Below, piece by piece: positions 45,244 through 55,689 of a stretch of DNA of 64,000 bases. Under the pieces are notes generated by a model. That model saw nothing but the letters and a program-made list of their open reading frames with translations. It did no database searches and was not told the origin of the DNA. The stretch comes from Actinernus sp. WN-2022 (lineage: Eukaryota; Cnidaria; Anthozoa; Actiniaria; Actinernidae). The stretch covers positions 37,529,867 to 37,593,866 of the forward strand of contig JAOWCC010001634.1 in the NCBI GenBank assembly GCA_030867875.1, written 5' to 3'. Positions within the stretch are counted from its first letter, which is position 1. Every line of letters begins with the position of its first letter. The position numbers and the translations under genes were made by a program.

Positions 45244-47345
45244 AACTACAAATTAAAACTCCCGAGCCGTACCTCTGTAATGTGATTGGATCAGCACAAA
45301 CAATGGGAAGCATTTCAATGTTACGGCACGGTAACCGTGCCATAAATCAATGCCACTCATTGTTTCTGCTTGTGCGTGATCTTAATTCGCAACGTCCATG
45401 GCGGCGTGTTCTTTGGGAAGTAAAGCCGTTGGCCTAGTGTTCTCTCTCTTCTAGTGGTATGTCTTGAAAGAGTAGGAGATTGCCTCACGGTACAACAACC
45501 TGTATTCTGGAAGTACTAACACTGCACACCTGATTGTAAACTGCACGGCACTATAACTTTGTGCCACAATAGCAGTATCTCAAGACCTCCTTTGTGGAGC
45601 GCATTTGATTATATTCATATATAATTTGCGCTACATAAATGAAAAACTTTTCACCTTACTTGTTTTTGTGTGCAATGTTTGTTTGTATTGAACAAGCGCC
45701 TAAACACCTTATTCGCACGTGCTGATTTTTGAGATCAGCAAACTAGGAACTATTAAAATAACCACTGTCACCTCAAAGAGCAGCTACATATCTTTTTTTT
45801 TTTTAAGCCTTAATAGTGTAGGATGAACCCCCAAAACGATATTAAAGATGAGATTTATAGACTTTTGGATGGGATTTTGCAGTCATGCGTACACAGCCTC
45901 GTTTTGATGTTTTTTTTCAAATTCAAAAACGTCAATAACTATACGCAGAGAAATTTCATTTCATTTTCAAACTTCTACATTTTACTTATATAAACATCCT
46001 CTTTTAGAGGAGAGTTATTTCTCCTTAAAATGTTTAACTTTGACATTATGCAAATTAGGTGTACGCAAGACTGCAAAATCTCATACGTCTATGAATCCCA
46101 TCCTCAATATCTTATCGGAATTTCATCCTATACTATTAAAATTTAATAAATATGTTGATTTATTAGCAATCTTTCAGATGACTATTGGGTATTTTCATGT
46201 TAGAGATTCCAGTTTGCTGATCTCCTAAATTAGCACGTGTGAATAGGTGTGTAGTTACTTAACCGACTTTTCTTACCAGATCTTTGTGAGCCTGTAATTG
46301 AGCGTATTTCATTCCTCTACAAAACATGTTTAGAAACAGTACCCGTCCATCCTACAAGGAGAACAAAGGTCAACATATTGTCAAAGAATTCGCCCCTTTC
46401 GGTAATGTCCATAAAGCTAAACCAGAAACAAATGAACTTCTTTATTAAATAACTATTAGGCCAGATAAAAAAAAATACTTGTTTAGCGTCCACCCGTTTC
46501 AATTTTTCCAGGTAGGGAGATATGTGTTGTTTTTTTTTCTATGTGAAGCTTATTTTGTTTAATTTCTTTTTTTATTTTGGAGCGGAAAGGAGCTAATTTC
46601 ATTAGCCTGTTATTATATAGAGGATACTACATAGCCGCGCGGAGATAGGAATCTTATCTTCGAGTGTTGATAAAATATCTTACGAGTGAGCGCATGGCAG
46701 CCAAGAAATTAATGGCATTTTACAGGAATGTGGTTTTACTTGGTGGCAAAAAGTCTTAATTCATATATTTAAAGCCACATGTACGAGATCGGTAGTGTTA
46801 TTAGCAAAACCTGTTTGTGTTTGTAAATGCTATTTTCCACCTCCAATCGACTGTCGATCTTTCTAAGCGTTGTTAAAGTAGCCCAACCCCATTCTTTTTT
46901 ATTTCTTCGTATAATTTTTTATAATATTTAGAGAAATGCTGCGAAAAAACGTTTTGTGTTTGCTTGAGTCCTTGATTGCCTACAACCTGGTGAAGTTTGC
47001 GAAAGGCGACCAGGCTCTTTTCACGACCGAGCCACAGTACACTAATTAGAAGCATGGGACTAGTACATCGTATGTGACGTAAGATCAAGAATCCATAACA
47101 ATAGAACCTATAATAGAATAGCTGGTGAACAATGGGTTTTTGATTGATCTTAGGTGACACGACCAAGACCTCAAACTCCGTGGTCGTGAAACAAAACGCG
47201 CGGGACTTTAATCACGACTTAAAAATCAGGAATTATACAGATTTAACTTTTTTCTTTTTCTTTCGTTTGCCGTGTAATAAAGTTGCGAAGTCCTCACCAT
47301 CTACTCATCGATATTGTTTTGTAAACCGATTAATAATCTCTAACG
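45244..47345. other. Gene-empty stretch, about 2.1 kb
   Basis: No gene recognised. At 46617-46700 GAGGATACTACATAGCCGCG then CGGAGATAGGAATCTTATCT looks like one half of a fold-back element whose other arm is absent. Around 46785-46865 the GTGTTATTAGCAAAACCTGT repeat seen at 21.1 and 53.5 kb recurs. The minus frame 46873-47166 has no domain. Confidence 0.45.
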
Positions 47346-47965
47346 TTTAGGGATCTTAGCGCGGACTAGTGTGTCCTTGAGTGATTTTCCCTTTCGATAG
47401 GATCTTTAAATATGTTAGCAAGCCTGGGTTGACTTTCGATGACATGCCAGTGCTTCATTAGAACTCTTTTCAGATTCGGTGTTGCCGGATTGTAGGTTGT
47501 GACGAAAGGTTACATTTCTTTCGTTTTGTGTTGTTTAGTTTCAAGCGCTGATTCTCTGAGAGGAAATTTAACTTTTGACAAAGTCTTTTTGACGAGATCA
47601 TAAGGATAGCCTCTTTTAAAGAAGGCGGCTTTCAAAATCTCGCATGTTTTTGTCGAAAACTTCCTCAGTAGAGTTGGTACCCAGTAATCCGGGGGCTTCT
47701 CCTTTTATGAATCCTTTCTTACAGTTGAAAGGGTGGCACGAGGAGAAATGTGTGTATTGAAAAGTTTCAGTAGGCTTGAAATATGAATATCGAGTATTTG
47801 TTCGGCTACGAATCTTGGTCCTTTGTAAATTTCAGTGTCGAAAAGGTAGTTCGATGTGATGACAGTTCACAAGTGAATTTAATGGTGGTGTGGAATGAGT
47901 TGGCGAAGTTAACAAAATTTTGAACTTCGCCAATCGATAAATCGTTTCCAGATCAGTGGTTTGCA
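47346..47965 (-). pseudogene. Penelope-like retroelement relic (RT C-terminal half)
   Basis: Minus-strand reading shows, in three registers joined by indels, KPLIWKRFID (47963-47933), then NFVNFANSFHTTIKFTCELS, then DTEIYKGPRF, PTETFQYTHFSSCHPFN, KKGFIKGEA, KRGYPYDLVKKTLSKVKF, PFVTTYNPATPNLKRVLMKH and RKGKSLKDTLVRAKIP. This ordered block is characteristic of Penelope-like reverse transcriptases (Neptune/Poseidon type). The catalytic FIDD motif is cut after FID and about a dozen residues are lost there. At least three frameshifts and two stops make it inactive. No GIY-YIG part was found downstream. Confidence 0.8.
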
Positions 47966-48116
47966 AGGGCTAGCGTTTAGAAGTTGCTTTTCAATATGTG
48001 ACAAAAACATATTGAATTTGAAAATAAATCAAACTAAAACGGGGTTAGGGGCCCTTTAAGGATAGCTTGCCATCCAGCAGCCATGGCAACGCCTTTCCCT
48101 GGGGATCACGAGTTCA

Positions 48117-48312
48117 ATAGCCCGCTTCCGAGATATGCCTCACTTCCTACACACAAAGGAATCAATACGAGGCTCCGTGCATAATACTCAGTCGTTCGTG
48201 ACAAGACTACAGCACTCCTATAGTTTGCCACGAACGACTGAGCATTATGCACGGAGCCTCGTATTGGTTCCTTTGTACGTAGGAAGTGATGCATATCTCG
48301 GAAGTGGGCTAT
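48117..48312. mobile_element. Near-perfect 196-bp hairpin
   Basis: Arms of about 84 bp (48117-48200 and 48229-48312) differ at only a few positions, for example GAGGCTCCGTGCATAATACT versus the complement of AGCATTATGCACGGAGCCTC. The spacer is 28 bp. Outside it, GCCATGGCAACGC and CACGTGACTGTTTCCTGCAA plus AAGGCCTATT resemble the ends of the 17.9-19.0 kb palindrome, so a larger element may span about 48070-48370. Confidence 0.85.
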
Positions 48313-49852
48313 TCATTCGAGAAATGAAGTATTACATCAGCACGTGACTGTTTCCTGCAAAAGGCCTATTATCGATTAAATATCTTATTTCATTCCTTAC
48401 TAATAAGGCTATACAATTTTGAAGTGTTCACATGTAAATATATCACTTTTTTAGAAAGAGATAAACACTGGAATTTCATCAATACTTATAATTATATTAA
48501 AATCCCTTAGAGCATGCTCCCAACTGAAAACAACTGTACGTGGGTACGTATTCTTCTCAACCGAAAGCACACGAGCATAGAATAAACGATCTCACTACAA
48601 CACTCAGAATATATTGATGGTTATGCAATAAACATTGCGAAACGCGCGATCTGATTGGTCGATAGACATGTGTTATTTTAGATACACACATGACGTCACG
48701 TTGTGAACCGAATCATTTTGCGCCATTTTTTTCTGTCTATTATTGACTGACACACGGCAAAATAACCCCCTATTATTTTCAAAATACCTGGCCAAATGTA
48801 TAAATGAAAACTCGCGTGCATTTGCAGCCCTATATCTCATTGGCTCCTATCCATTTAGACCAATCAGATTTTGGCGCTGACGATGGAAGCCATTCAGGTG
48901 CAAATCCCGCCGAGTAATTTTGAAAAGTTTGAAGCCCTCACGGAACCTCACCCAAAGCAATACGCAAACAACATATCGGTGAAAATGGCAAACTTTGAAG
49001 TTGAAAAAAATAGCCAGACTTCATTTGGCCTTGTATTTTGACAACAACGACCACCACCACGGCGACCACCACAACAACAATAATAATAAAATGACTTTTC
49101 TCGGGTCATATTGTAGTACCGGTCCTCGCGTGTTATTCCCTTATTTGAATGATGGCCAATACTCTCTCTACGCCTCAAACAAATACATTACATGACTAGA
49201 TCAGATTTTGTATGAGGGTAAGAAATACGTCACCACTGTAGCTGTGCCGCAACCATACAGTAACTTTGCCATACCATAACTCTGTAATTTGATTGGACAA
49301 AAACAATGTGGAAGCCATTTCAATATCACGATAAGCTATACGGTAACTATTCCGTAGCCGTATCTTGTCCACTCATACGAAATCTGCTCTAATAGCATGT
49401 TATACCTCAGTGCCAGCCATTAAGAAGTGAGTGACGTCAGGACATGCGTCGCCCTCCACAGACTGCATAATGACGGGAGAGTAGAGCATCCCAAGGCACG
49501 TCAACGATACACGCTCGTGGGAAGGGTGGGGCGTGGCGTCACGGAACAGGGAAGTTGTACCATCCCATGGGGTGGTGGCACGGGGGGTGGTTGGGAGTGA
49601 GCCACCTGGTTTAGGATTAAGAGACCTATAGAAAAGGGAATAGGAGTTATAGGGCGCGTTCGATTGACCGTATTCCGGAATAAGAATAGATGGAGTGGTC
49701 TCTGGAAATCATTGGTTCTGACACATTTTGCTCTGTAAGATACAAACGCTTGCTGATATACGATATTCTGTGGTACGTTAAGTATTCCAATGACTAAAAA
49801 ATCTCGATAGAAGCGATTCTGTGTTTCTTATTCCGGTCACGCAATGGGTTAG
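48313..49852. other. Gene-empty stretch; contains family M3 copy 2
   Basis: 48635-48785 repeats the M3 words CGAAACGCGCGATCTGATTG, GTCGATAGACATGTGTTATT and ATGACGTCACG. At 49038-49090 a CCA/CAA/AAT trinucleotide tract occurs. At 49402-49606 a stop-free minus frame of about 68 codons follows an AG acceptor but is not recognisable. Confidence 0.5.
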
Positions 49853-50070
49853 CGCACGGCACATTGAGCATGCGCTCCTGAGTTCGATTCTTGCCGCTGA
49901 CCGGCACACCGTACCGACTCTTCTCTGATCTGAGTAGCTTGTATAGCTTTGAATTCCCTTAATTGGGAGCTCCGTCAGAAAAGGAGGTAAAGTTGTGCAC
50001 CGTCGGCCTCCTGGAAGAGAAGTCGGTTAGACTGAGGGGGCTACCGACGTTAAATACAAAACATTATTTT
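49853..50070 (+). mobile_element. tRNA-derived SINE (family C)
   Basis: A box region CAATGGGTTAGCGCACGG and B box GAGTTCGATTCTTGCC are correctly spaced. The body has TTCTCTGATCTGAGTAGC, and the tail CTACCGACGTTAAATACAAA is shared with family A copy 1, suggesting a common LINE-recognised 3' end. Confidence 0.75.
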
Positions 50071-50157
50071 TAATACGGTCATTGAAGCGCGCCCTTAAGA
50101 TGTAATAAGTCATTTCAAATAGAGGATGAAATGTGTCCTTTACAACGTCCCGCTCAC

Positions 50158-50252
50158 CTTCCTCCTGGCCCGTTATTTAAGATTCCAGTTCCTCCGCCAG
50201 TCCACGGAGTACTTGATCTGGATTTGATGGAATGGTCCAGGGAGTGCGCCAT
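50158..50252 (-). CDS. Candidate first coding exon, protein unidentified
   Basis: On the minus strand an ATG at 50252 opens 31 codons (MAHSLDHSIKSRSSTPWTGG, then GTGILNNGPGG) ending in AAG followed by a strong donor GTGAGC at 50157-50152. About 210 bp upstream lies an AAAATGGCGGACAT YY1-type core promoter word, and the region between is relatively CpG-rich, as for a TATA-less first exon. Later exons would lie at lower coordinates; none was identified, and a SINE sits 90 bp downstream. A longer overlapping frame (50177-50497) ends in the same place but looks less gene-like. Confidence 0.35.
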
Positions 50253-51478
50253 GTGGATGTCTTCGATGTAATCCAGACTCCAGGCCTCCAATCGAGTAGC
50301 AGGATTCGTTCTGTAACAAGAGTACTGCAGGATAAGATAACAGTACGAAGAATACTAGCTGAAATCACAGTATCGAAAATTACACAAAAAGGGACTGCGC
50401 ACGACAGAGCTGAATAATGTGACGCGCGGGGACTGGGGACGATAGTAGCGAAAATAAAAATGGCGGACATTTGAAAATTTTGTGAGAACACCTTCATGTT
50501 TTCTGCGAAGTATAAGAGTTATATGGTAAGCTTCAAATACTCAGATAATTTCCTTCAGAAACTAAGAAAAACATGTTTTGAACAGTGTAGTTTAAGTTTT
50601 GAAATACTGGGATAAAATTTACTACAAAAGTCGTGTCCGATAGACCAGGTTACTACATGTTCATGTCTGGCTAGTAGATCAGTTTGACAACTTGCCCGAT
50701 GGACAAAGAGCCAAAATAGGCTTTTAGTGAAATGAGCTTTTCGGATAAGCTTCAATTTTCTTTTTCTTCTAAACCTGATTGACAGTCACAAGATAGTGTT
50801 TACGGCAAAATTCCCGCCGATTTATGAGTCAGCTCGCAGAATGCGCCCTAGTTATTCTGATCTGGTGCGCAGCACCAAATCAGAAATATTTGTACCCAGG
50901 CCCTCCACACCAACCTTTAGGTATAAGTCTATTGCCTTTTTTATTCCTTCTGAGATTTTGTTGTTGTTCGTTTTTGTTCTTAAAGGGGAACTGGAGTAAA
51001 AATCATAACAACTAGAAAGGAATGTGTTCAAAAAGAATGAACTCTGCTAAGTCATTTCTCTGTGTTGCACTTCTAAGAAGACAAAATAGCTTTGCAGTTG
51101 ACAAATTAACCGATTCTCTGATGTTCAGTCCAGTCTGTATAACGGCTCAATAAGTATTTTGCAGGAAACTGTCACGTGCTGATATATCACTTCAAAAACC
51201 AATGAATTGCGCTCGTGATCCCATGGAAAAGGCTTTACTAGATGGCAAACAAACTTCAAAATGCTGGAAAATAGCATTTACAAATAGGTTTCGCTAATAA
51301 CACTATGCCCCTGGGATACAGTAAAACAAAAAAGACTGTTCAATAATCAGGTGATCTGAAATGGGGCAACAAAGAGGCAAGCTGAATCGGTGTAATCTAA
51401 AGGAAGCAAACACAGCAATAGATTTAGGCATCCATAAGTAACATTTCACAGCAAACTTTGTTTCTTTTGACAAGTCAG
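50253..51478. other. Mostly empty; exon-like frame at 50824-50921
   Basis: A plus frame starting MSQLAECALVILIWCAAPNQ looks like a signal peptide and continues to CCTTTAG followed by GTATAAGT, a fair donor. No partner exon is visible. Around 51160-51310 repeat words (CTGTCACGTGCTGATATATC, GGTTTCGCTAATAACACTAT) match 21.2, 46.8 and 48.3 kb. Confidence 0.3.
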
Positions 51479-51752
51479 GGTTCCCTTACATTTGTAGAAA
51501 ACAATTCCCTGACATTTCACTGACCAAGAAGCATTTGTCACTGACCTCCAGTGCACGCTCGTATTTTTCCAAATATTCAATAATCGCTATATTGGGACAG
51601 CAACATTGAACAAAACAGCCCAAAAAATAGGTATGTGAAGCCTGAAAATAAAAATTCCCTGACTTTTCACTGAAATTTGGGATTTCACTGACCAAATCCT
51701 ACATTCCCTGACCTTGAAAAAAAAAGGTTTTCCCTGACCGTGGAACCCTGCA
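51479..51752. repeat. TCCCTGAC repeat family, copy 3
   Basis: The longest copy, with repeated TTCCCTGAC and TTTCACTGAC words and the same ending (GGTTTTCCCTGACCGTGGAA then CCCTGC) as copy 1. Confidence 0.7.
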
Positions 51753-52192
51753 AGTGTCTTTATAACTTAAAAAGCCATAAATGTGGCAAGATGCACGTAC
51801 ATGCATACAAAATGATATCTTGCTGGAATCTGGACTGGAGATCAGCGAAATCGCTTGGGACTTTTAAAATCGAAATGTCTAGACAAGATAGAAATACACA
51901 CGTACGAGGTTTCGATGGAAGTGGATAACAAACCATCTCTTTCCAGGATATGATTACTCAGTGATACCATAAATAAAACACAAATATTTAAAACTTATTT
52001 GGAAATTCAAAACACATTTTTTTAAAGGCCACGTTTGCGAACATAGCGGATCATTAGAATCGCTCCAACGTCAGTGTTGACGATTTATACTCAACTAAAT
52101 TAGCGAAATTTAGTACTGATTTAGTTGACGTCACGTAACTTGAAATGTCACGTGCTAACGGTCCTCAGATCCGGGGGAGACGTTGACTCGCG

Positions 52193-52566
52193 GTTCAAAC
52201 GGATGCAACATGTTGGCCCAACATCATCCAACATTGTTGGATCCAACATGCTGGATACGCTTGAACACCCTGTTCGAAACTAGTCCATCCAACATTTCTT
52301 TTGTTATCGGGATCGATGAAGCATGTCCCAACATGTTTGATCCGTTTAAACGGCTTTCCCAACAATGTTGGACTCGATCGCGCACTTCATTGGTCATTCG
52401 CACTGTATCCATGGAGATTTGATCTTGTTTATCGGAATCCTTTGGGATATCACTGTACTATCCAACATGTTGGATTGATGTTGGATCCGTCTGAACACCC
52501 CCGGCCAACATCGTCCAACAATATTGGATCAGACACGTTGGACGATGTTGGATCCGTTTGAACGGG
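52193..52566. mobile_element. Element made of CCAACATGTTGG-type palindromes
   Basis: More than a dozen CCAACA / TGTTGG words occur in about 370 bp. They form short palindromes (CCAACATGTTGG, CCAACATTGTTGG) and a larger inverted repeat: left GGTTCAAACGGATGCAACAT, right ATGTTGGATCCGTTTGAACG. The two ends mark it as a fold-back element. Confidence 0.75.
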
Positions 52567-52599
52567 CCTTAAAGAACCTCTGAATTACTAACGGAACTG

Positions 52600-52821
52600 A
52601 AACAGCCATAGGGGCTGATCAAAGCCAGGACCCGGCTAATCCACAGATCGAATTGGAATTGAGCGTGTTGGTTTTTGTAGAGGGAGGAAAACCGGAGGAC
52701 CCGGAGAAAAAACCCTCGGGAGCAAGGCTCAATTCACACATGGAACCGCGTTCGGGGATCGAACCTGGGCCACAGAGGTGAGAGAGGAAGCGCTAAACCA
52801 CTGCGCCACCCCTGCTCCCAC
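52600..52821 (-). mobile_element. tRNA-derived SINE (family B), copy 2
   Basis: The minus strand shows GGGGTGGCGCAGTGGTTTAG (A box), GGTTCGATCCCCG (perfect B box), then GAGGGTTTTTTCTCCGGGTC, CAATTCGATCTGTGG and TTAGCCGGGTCCTGGC. This is the best-preserved family member and may still carry a working pol III promoter. Confidence 0.85.
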
Positions 52822-54179
52822 GAGGCTACTTTGCATCTGTACGTATCAACGGTTTTATTTTCAAATTGTAGTTTACATTCAGCCTCGCCGATTTCGCTGA
52901 CCGTTGGTCTTGCGGTTACACTAATTTAGGTGACGTCAACTAAACTGTTATCTAATTTAATGTGTTAGTCTTAGTGGTCAACTCGAACGTTGGAGCCACT
53001 CAATGGAGAACTCGTGGATACAACGTAATTGTATTTTAGCAAGACTGCATTGCATCATTAGTTTTATGTGGATTTAGACAACATCCATACCTCTACAGAG
53101 GGATGTTTTGGGGTTGATCCATCCCCTTCACCCCCCATTTTCCTTTCCAATGTTTTGGTTGTTGATTTTGCTGCTGTAAAACCTTAAACTGAATCCAAAC
53201 TATCTTTACTAATCACTTTCCATATAAATGTATTGTAAGACTTCGTCTGAACGTTGACCAGTACTGCTGAAGGCCAGGTGTTTCGATATAAAGGTTGCAA
53301 AAACAAACCGGCACAAATTAATTATAGCCGGAATTCATCTGCTGAAATTTGACACCAGCGGTGCTCGTCCGAGTTCGTCGCGACATCATGCTACGGCGTT
53401 CTGGATCATTTTGTCGACATATGAATTCGTTTCTAAACCATTAAAGGTCTTTTCCAGGCTACAATCACGTGTTTCTACTGGTTGGTAACAAATATCTGAT
53501 TTCATTTATTTAAAGGCACTTGTACGAGATCGGTAGTGTTATTAGCAAAATGTTATTTTCCATCTCCAATCAATTGGAGATCTTTACAAAAATGCGATTT
53601 TGATGTTGTTTTTTCGTGACTGACTGACGATCACGAAAATTCAAAACCCTAAACATTTCTAAACGCAGTTCCCAAGTAAACGATGAGTTTTCACTAGCCT
53701 ACGGTTCACAGATAAACAAGAAGAGAAAGAAGTAGAGAAAGGTCGAACGCATACCCTTGTGCGTTTTGATAACCACTGTAAACTAAGCGACGATCCGCTC
53801 TCGAGATGTGACGAATTTTCAGCTTTATGCTTGATTCGTACCAATGTAAATTAGTTCCCAGTCGTGAGCACAAATTTTCTGATTACATTTCTTCAATTCG
53901 AGAAAGCTCAAATTTTGGGAAATGGTACCATACAAGAAAGTTTCACTCAGTTATTTCTTTATTCAAAAGAGAGAGAGAGAGAGAGCTCTAGCGAGTTAAA
54001 ATTCGACGAAAATATTGGCTCGAGAGAAAGCTCAATTTTTAACAAATGGCACCAAATGATCCCACCAGTAACTCTGACTCACCGATTAACTTCTCCCAGT
54101 GATGAAATGCTTAAGAAATCCTCATTTTCTTCCTTTTTGGAACAGAACTTTGCAAAATTTGAATTCCCAAACCTCTAAA
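52822..54179. other. Gene-empty stretch with an old duplication
   Basis: GAGAAAGCTCAAATTTTGGG, AAATGGTACCA near 53898 recurs as GAGAAAGCTCAATTTTTAAC, AAATGGCACCA near 54023, a duplication of about 125 bp separated by a (GA)n run at 53968-53983. The 104-codon plus frame here (53864-54178) spans the duplication and has no known domain. Confidence 0.45.
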
Positions 54180-54340
54180 CACACTGCGTGATGAATGACG
54201 TCACTATCATTGTATGTACTTTTATTGCTAGCGAGGAAATTGGTGATTGTTATAAAATAGAGAAATATGTTATTTTGCCGTGCTTCTGTGCTCTTATAGA
54301 TTCACAAATGACGTCACAACGTGTAGAGAACAATAAAATG
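54180..54340. mobile_element. CRE-bearing MITE family M3, copy 3
   Basis: Shares TTATTTTGCCGTGCTTCTGT, CTCTTATAGATTCACAAATG and ATGACGTCAC with copy 1. ATGACGTCAC occurs near both ends (54192 and 54308). Confidence 0.65.
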
Positions 54341-54344
54341 CGTT

Positions 54345-54520
54345 GATGTTCCCTTCACATACGGTTGTTTCTTTGAGGAAGGAGGAAAACCGGAGAAAAT
54401 TCCTTGGAGCAAGGACGAGATACCAACAAATTCACATATGGCGCCGTGTGACGGAGATCGAAGCTGGCCCACAAAGGAAAGAGGCGAAGCGCTTACAACT
54501 ACGCCAACCCGGCTCCCCTT
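54345..54520 (-). mobile_element. tRNA-derived SINE (family B), copy 3 (3'-truncated)
   Basis: The minus strand reads GGGGAGCCGGGTTGGCGTAG, CTTCGATCTCCG (degraded B box), TATGTGAATTTGTTGG, TTTTCTCCGGTTTTCCTCC. It stops before the CAATTCGATC block. Confidence 0.75.
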
Positions 54521-54642
54521 TTCCATTTGTCACTTATTTTCCCCCACAGGAACCCTGAACTGGCCATTTTATTTTACTACTCGACTTGCCGGCAAAGAAG
54601 GATGGATCTGTACAGTTGAATAGTTAATACTTTATTCTTTAC

Positions 54643-54801
54643 CTGGTATAGTAGACCCACAACTCGTGTTTATGAATGAGAAGATACATCATATTGAGTT
54701 CCCTGTTATACGTCACATCTCTGACTTGAGTGAGTGGTGAGATGGTTGGAGGGGGTAGAATGGTGGTCAGATTCTTACCCACACGCGAAATCAGACGGAC
54801 A
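54643..54801 (-). pseudogene. Orphan exon resembling part of a WD-repeat protein
   Basis: On the minus strand a pyrimidine-rich acceptor (TTGTTCTCTTCTCTTGGCAG) precedes 159 bases ending at CCAG followed by GTAAAG. The single open register encodes VRLISRVGKNLTTI ... QVRDVTYNRELNMMYLLIHK and ELWVYYTR. The alternation VRLIS - LTTILPP - VRDVTY - MMYLLI - LWVYYTR is the strand pattern of a WD40/beta-propeller blade, with WVYYTR where WVYDTR would be usual. The exon is phase-symmetric (starts with 1 base, ends with 2 bases of split codons). No partner exons were found within about 1 kb, so it may be a stranded gene copy. Confidence 0.45.
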
Positions 54802-55328
54802 CTGCCAAGAGAAGAGAACAATGTGAAACTCACTAAGTACTGATGCGAAGATAAACGTCTGCTGAATTAGATACATTACTCTGCTCGCGTGCGACAGGTC
54901 GGCAAATGCTGGTGCGTGTCAGGCAGTCGTAGAATGACACTACATATGTTTTGTGTGTGTATGTATGTATGCTCCACGCTATATATTCAAACAGTTCTGT
55001 TTATAATTGCTTCCTCGCATTCATGTTGTTCTTAAATAAAAATTGGAATCACTTCTTTTGTTATTCAAGTATTATGTAATATATAAAAAATATCCAACGT
55101 TGTGAAATAGGGGCGGACTTATCACCTTTCTTTATTTGCGACAAACGTGACGTCATGAGATCCAAGATGGCGGTGCGCGGGAACTTCAATGAGTTTTATG
55201 AACAGAAAAATCGGTCCATAAATGACATCTAATAGATTTAGACACACATAAGGCCATTTGAGAGCAAACATTGGTTTTCGGTGAGTATATGTTAGCGTGG
55301 TTATCGTGCACCTATTTTAAGTAGTTTT
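54802..55328. other. Gene-empty stretch with a candidate promoter
   Basis: GTGACGTCATGAGATCCAAG then ATGGCGGTGCGCGGGAAC at 55147-55182 combines a CRE-like and a YY1-like site, the usual make-up of a TATA-less promoter; direction unclear. A (TATG)n-like tract is near 54960. Confidence 0.35.
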
Positions 55329-55605
55329 GCAATTCAACAGAAACTGCCAATCTTCAAAACGAAAACGGAGAGAATCCCTCAATGAACGTCCACATCCAAA
55401 ACAGCGCACAGCTCAAGTGACATCAGTTCTACCAGGATTACACCGTCGCCGGCTGACCACCAGTTTACGCCACTTCCAGATTTCGCACGGCAGGTCTTCC
55501 CAAGCCCTGGAATGCCCAAGTTTTTTTCCAACGCCTGTCTGCCTCACGAACCGAGACCAACGTGAACCATCGAAACTACCATCACTTTCCCACAGCGGAG
55601 CGAAA
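55329..55605 (+). pseudogene. Decayed third exon of a homeobox gene (paralogue of the gene at 58860)
   Basis: Aligns with exon 3 of the homeobox gene at 58860-60271 from its base 59715 onward. AGAGAATCCCTCAATGAACG, TCCACATCCAAAACAGCGCA, CCCAAGCCCTGGAATGCCCA and AACCGAGACCAACGTGAACC all have close counterparts in the same order. Indels shift the frame after about residue 38, and the WFK helix-3 part and splice acceptor are gone, so it cannot encode a homeodomain. A poly-G run follows at 55635-55648. It marks the left edge of the cluster. Confidence 0.8.
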
Positions 55606-55689
55606 TGTCAGGTAGGGAGGCTATTTCAAGTTTGGGGGGGGGGGGGAATAAAAATTGTCATTGAGCCGCATGCATGGAAGTAACTAGGC

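Noticed and set aside
49402..49606. Second exon for the 50158-50252 candidate
   Set aside because: Joining the two in the required phase reaches a stop after about 20 codons, and the open register does not match the phase.
55327..55683. Intact 118-codon gene
   Set aside because: It aligns with exon 3 of the 58860 gene but changes frame and has lost the homeodomain end and acceptor, so it is a pseudogene.
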